Position numbers and translations under genes: made by a program. Below are positions 61,083 to 64,000 of a stretch of 64,000 bases of DNA, piece after piece (within the stretch, counting starts at the first letter, position 1; each line of letters begins with the position of its first letter). The notes below the pieces were generated by a model. That model worked only from the letters and a program-made list of their open reading frames with translations, was not told the DNA's origin and searched no databases. The DNA comes from Spirochaetota bacterium (lineage in GTDB: Bacteria; Spirochaetota; UBA4802; UBA5550), in NCBI GenBank assembly GCA_025457915.1, contig JALOTL010000008.1, positions 62,001 to 126,000 on the forward strand, in the 5' to 3' direction.

Positions 61083-62387
61083 ATGGATCACGACAAGGAA
61101 TATATTCTCAAGCTGGCCCACGAAAGCAACGTGAAATTCATAAGGCTCTGGTTTACGGATATACTGGGTTTTCTCAAAAGCTTCGCGATAACGATTGAAG
61201 AGCTTGAAGACGCCCTGTCGGAAGGCATCCGCTTCGACGGCGCCACTCTGCAGGGATTCATCCGCACGGACGAACGCGAAATGATAGCCATGCCTGACGC
61301 CTCCACTTTCAAAATACTTCCCTGGAGACCCAAGGAGGATTCGGTCGCCAGGATGATATGCGATATCTACCAGGTAGACATGACTCCGTACGAGGGGGAT
61401 TCCAGGTACATACTTAAAAAAAATCTCAAGGCTGCCGCCGACGAAGGCCTTACGTTTTATACCGGGACGGAGATAGAATTTTTCCTTTTTAAAAATTCCG
61501 TCAGGCCGGAGGTGCTCGACAGGGGCGGATACTTCGACCTCACCCCGCTCGACACAGCGGCGGATTACCGGCGTCAGATAGTCCTGACAATGGAGGAAAT
61601 GGGCATAGACGTCATCTCCTCGCATCATGAAGGCGCTCACAGCCAGCATGAGATCGACCTGAGGCATGAAGACGCGCTGACATCGGCGGACAACATCATG
61701 ACGACCAGGCTGATCATAAAGGAGATCGCGCAGATCAACGGGATACACGCTTCATTCATGCCGAAGCCCTTTACGGACCAGAACGGCTCGGGCATGCACC
61801 TGCATCAGTCCCTGTTCAAGGAAGAGGAGAACATTTTCTTCGACAAAAAGAAAAAATTATTCCTGTCGCAGACCTGCGAGCATTACATCGCCGGCCTCCT
61901 CAGGCACTGCAAAGAATTTTTCGCGATTACCAATCAGTGGATCAACTCGTACAAGAGGCTGCATAAGGGGTTCGAATCTCCTACGCATATGACCTGGAGC
62001 AGCACCAATCAATCGGCGCTCATAAGGGTCCCGCTTCTGCGATCGAACAAGCCCGGATCCATGAGGGTTGAGCTCAGGAGTCCGGACCCGTCATGCAATC
62101 CATACCTGGCATTTTCCGCCATTCTCGCAGCGGGCCTCAAGGGAATAAAGGAAAAATACAGCCTGCCCCAGGCGGTGGATTCCATTCCCGACGGGCCGTC
62201 GGCCGAAAGCCATGTTCCGAGACAGCTCAGTGAAGCGCTTCAATACTTCAGCGACAGCGATCTTATGAAAAACACGCTCGGCCCGACCATCCACGGCAAA
62301 TTCATACAGAACAAGCTGCTGGAGCTTGAACAGTACAACAGCTACATCACGGATTATGAAATCAACACCTATTTCCCGCTGCTCTGA
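61083..62387 (+). CDS. glnA: Type I glutamine synthetase
   Basis: It makes glutamine from glutamate, ammonia and ATP. The 434 aa protein has the beta-grasp part (IRFDGATLQGFIRTDEREM) and active-site blocks GTEIEFFLF, HHEGAHSQHEIDLRHEDAL and MPKPFTDQNGSGMHLHQS. RVELRSPDPSCNPYLAFSA supplies the conserved arginine and glutamate region. The adenylylated-tyrosine motif of enterobacterial enzymes (NLYDLPP) is replaced by KEKYSLPQA, and the chain is shorter (about 434 against 470), as in the GSI-alpha class. Control by adenylylation is therefore unlikely. AAGGAC precedes the start. Confidence 0.93.
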   Translation: MDHDKEYILKLAHESNVKFIRLWFTDILGFLKSFAITIEELEDALSEGIRFDGATLQGFIRTDEREMIAMPDASTFKILPWRPKEDSVARMICDIYQVDMTPYEGDSRYILKKNLKAAADEGLTFYTGTEIEFFLFKNSVRPEVLDRGGYFDLTPLDTAADYRRQIVLTMEEMGIDVISSHHEGAHSQHEIDLRHEDALTSADNIMTTRLIIKEIAQINGIHASFMPKPFTDQNGSGMHLHQSLFKEEENIFFDKKKKLFLSQTCEHYIAGLLRHCKEFFAITNQWINSYKRLHKGFESPTHMTWSSTNQSALIRVPLLRSNKPGSMRVELRSPDPSCNPYLAFSAILAAGLKGIKEKYSLPQAVDSIPDGPSAESHVPRQLSEALQYFSDSDLMKNTLGPTIHGKFIQNKLLELEQYNSYITDYEINTYFPLL

Positions 62388-62393
62388 AATCAG

Positions 62394-63470
62394 ATGAAAG
62401 CCGCCCTTATAGGATGCGGAAGGATCGGTTTCCTTCTCGAAGATGACCGCCTCAGGAAAAAACCGTGCACGCATTTCGGCGGGGCTAAAGCCGCCGGCAT
62501 AAAAATCAATTACGCCTGCGATATAAACCGGGAGCGGCTCGAAAAATTCGCCAGAATTGCGCGTATCCCGGAAGAAAATCTTTTCACTGAAAGCTCGGCC
62601 CTCCTGGGGACCGTGCGCCCGGACCTTGTGATCATTGCCACCTGGACGGAGAGCCACGCATCAATCTGCATGGATGCGGCGGAAAACGGGGCCGGGGTGA
62701 TTGTCCTTGAAAAGCCGATTTCACCGAGCCTGACCTCCGCTTCCGCGATCCTCAGGGCATGCAGCGACTCAGGCACCCGGCTCATAATCAACCACGAGAG
62801 AAGATTTGACGCGAGGTACAGAAGGCTCAGGGATTTCATGGATTCAGGCGGACTCGGGGAAATAAAATCCGCGCGCGCATCGATCCTTACATCCGGTTTT
62901 AATGGTGAATCCCGTCCGGAAGCCGGCGGAGGCCCGCTCCTTCACGACGGGACGCACCTCGTGGACCTGATCAGGTTCCTGTTCGGAGATATTGAAAGCG
63001 TAAGGGGCGAATTCTGGAGACATGGAAGAAAAAACGGATACGAGGACGGTGCGCTTGCGTGGATGAAGACTTCGAAAGGGATTGACGTATTTCTCGAGGC
63101 CGGCGGCCGAAGGGACTACTTCGTGTTCGAACTCGACATTTCCGGAACATCAGGAAGGATAATGATCGGCAACGGTTATGAAAGGCTGTACTTAAAGGGA
63201 AGGTCGAGGCTCTATATTGGATTCAACGATCTTATCGAAAAACCGTTCCCCGCATATGACAGAAAAAAAAATTGCTTCAGGGAGCTGTATATCGAAACGG
63301 CCGGCGCGCTCTCGGGAAAGCCCGATGCCCCGGCTTCAAGCGGCATGGACGGATACAGGGCGCTGGAAGCCATTCATGCCGTATACCTCTCGGCCCATAA
63401 AAAAAAGGAAATCATCCTCCCCATGGGGAAACACGATGCGGATTTGAAAAAAATATTCGGCATCCGTTAA
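62394..63470 (+). CDS. Gfo/Idh/MocA-family oxidoreductase
   Basis: This is a 358 aa NAD(P)-dependent sugar or polyol dehydrogenase-like enzyme. The N-terminal Rossmann motif is ALIGCGRIGFLLEDD, followed by VIIATWTESHASIC and the conserved VLEKPISPS lysine motif. The C-terminal domain has GGGPLLHDGTHLVDLIRFLF with the catalytic His. It starts 6 nt after the glnA stop. The link to glutamine synthetase is conserved enough in spacing to suggest one operon, but the substrate cannot be told. An amino-sugar substrate would fit the neighbour, as inference only. Confidence 0.88.
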   Translation: MKAALIGCGRIGFLLEDDRLRKKPCTHFGGAKAAGIKINYACDINRERLEKFARIARIPEENLFTESSALLGTVRPDLVIIATWTESHASICMDAAENGAGVIVLEKPISPSLTSASAILRACSDSGTRLIINHERRFDARYRRLRDFMDSGGLGEIKSARASILTSGFNGESRPEAGGGPLLHDGTHLVDLIRFLFGDIESVRGEFWRHGRKNGYEDGALAWMKTSKGIDVFLEAGGRRDYFVFELDISGTSGRIMIGNGYERLYLKGRSRLYIGFNDLIEKPFPAYDRKKNCFRELYIETAGALSGKPDAPASSGMDGYRALEAIHAVYLSAHKKKEIILPMGKHDADLKKIFGIR

Positions 63471-63510
63471 AAAGTTTTGACATCATACAAACCGATGATA
63501 CCATAATATC

Positions 63511-64000
63511 ATGAGTGATCAGATCTCCAGCATAAGGCCGCCGATCATAGACAATTACGCCAGGATAATCCAGAGTCTGATAGAATCAGGCCGCACTGGT
63601 TTCATATACTATCTGGTCCAGCCTCTTACAAAATGGTCCGGGCAGGTCCCTGTCGAGCCGCTGGACAGGCTTTTATCCCTCATAGATCAGGGCATCCAGA
63701 AAAAAAGCTCCAGGCTTCCCCTGCTCTTTAAAATGGCGCTGGTCAAATCAGTGGCGCCGGACCAGTTTGACATGAATATCCCGGGAAAAATAGTCCTCGA
63801 TTTTCTCAGGGTCACGAGGGGGATCCCGTCCGTCGCGATGTCAAACGAGGCCCTGGAATTTTTCAACCTGCTCCGCGATTCCTTCAGGGAATATTCCGAA
63901 AAAGAATTCCAGAAAATGAATAAAAAATTCGAATCCGAAATAAGCTCGGCTGACACCGTGGAGGTCGAGAAACTCATCAAGATACACGAGGGCAACGAAT
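63511..64000 (+). CDS. Unknown protein, cut by the window edge
   Basis: 163 codons are visible, from MSDQISSIRPPIIDNYARII. The sequence is helical and charged, with no signal peptide and no motif I recognise (LDRLLSLIDQGIQKKSSRLP, FFNLLRDSFREYSEKEF). There is no ribosome-binding site before the ATG. TTGACA at 63477-63482 and CATAAT at 63502-63507 (a long 19 nt spacer) would put the transcript start almost at the ATG, so translation may be leaderless. It begins 40 nt after the oxidoreductase gene. Confidence 0.65.
   Translation, partial: MSDQISSIRPPIIDNYARIIQSLIESGRTGFIYYLVQPLTKWSGQVPVEPLDRLLSLIDQGIQKKSSRLPLLFKMALVKSVAPDQFDMNIPGKIVLDFLRVTRGIPSVAMSNEALEFFNLLRDSFREYSEKEFQKMNKKFESEISSADTVEVEKLIKIHEGNE

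Overview
The window is a 64 kb piece of a bacterial chromosome, gene-dense and moderately GC-rich in its coding parts, with AT-rich intergenic gaps. The cell is a diderm: there is an apolipoprotein N-acyltransferase, several lipoproteins and candidate outer-membrane barrels. The mix of genes points most readily to the Spirochaetota, probably an uncultured or little-studied lineage. It includes a UPF0164/PorV-like barrel, a FecR-PEGA-PQQ giant protein next to a receptor adenylate cyclase, SpoIIE/STAS partner-switch parts, TlyA, and CdaA-CdaR. This is inferred from gene content, not from a phylogeny. An ADP-forming acetyl-CoA synthetase and multi-cluster Fe-S proteins suggest fermentative or anaerobic metabolism.

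Layout. 1-9.7 kb (minus strand): BioD-like ATPase (cut by the window edge), ADP-forming acyl-CoA synthetase, a NarL-type response regulator and its histidine kinase, lnt, ligA and a patatin. 9.9-12.1 kb (plus): initiator and elongator tRNA-Met, a small membrane protein and a UshA-like 5'-nucleotidase. 12.1-17.1 kb (minus): a tight operon barrel-folP-cdaA-cdaR(ybbR)-pdxJ plus two small envelope genes, so c-di-AMP synthesis is linked to folate and PLP synthesis. 17.6-24 kb (minus): rny-ymdB-dxs-tlyA, then coaD and an NlpC/P60 lipoprotein. 24.4-26.5 kb (plus): a cysteine-rich Fe-S protein, a protein with a histone-H1-like tail, and a small secreted protein with four CX3C pairs. 28-35.2 kb (plus): argJ, a TolB/CsgG-like barrel protein, then argD-argF-argG and a degenerate acyl-CoA-dehydrogenase-like gene. 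35.3-37.6 kb: a MoxR/CoxE-type AAA-VWA pair. 37.7-41.5 kb: STAS protein, SpoIIE phosphatase and a TPR protein.

41.7-46.55 kb looks like an old integrated island. It begins at tRNA-Gly(CCC), has the stump of what looks like a tyrosine-recombinase gene 108 bp past the tRNA, and carries a hotdog thioesterase, a NapH-like polyferredoxin and a relatively AT-rich lipoprotein made of seven plus seven repeats. It ends at a second, imperfect copy of the tRNA T-arm/3' segment.

46.5-60 kb holds large envelope genes of unknown role: an Asp-box/Fn3 protein, a bitopic LysM-like protein with a coupled partner, FecR-PEGA-PQQ plus cyclase, and several secreted or membrane proteins. 60-64 kb (plus): a tail-anchored protein, a glutamine synthetase, a Gfo/Idh/MocA oxidoreductase and an unidentified gene cut by the window edge.
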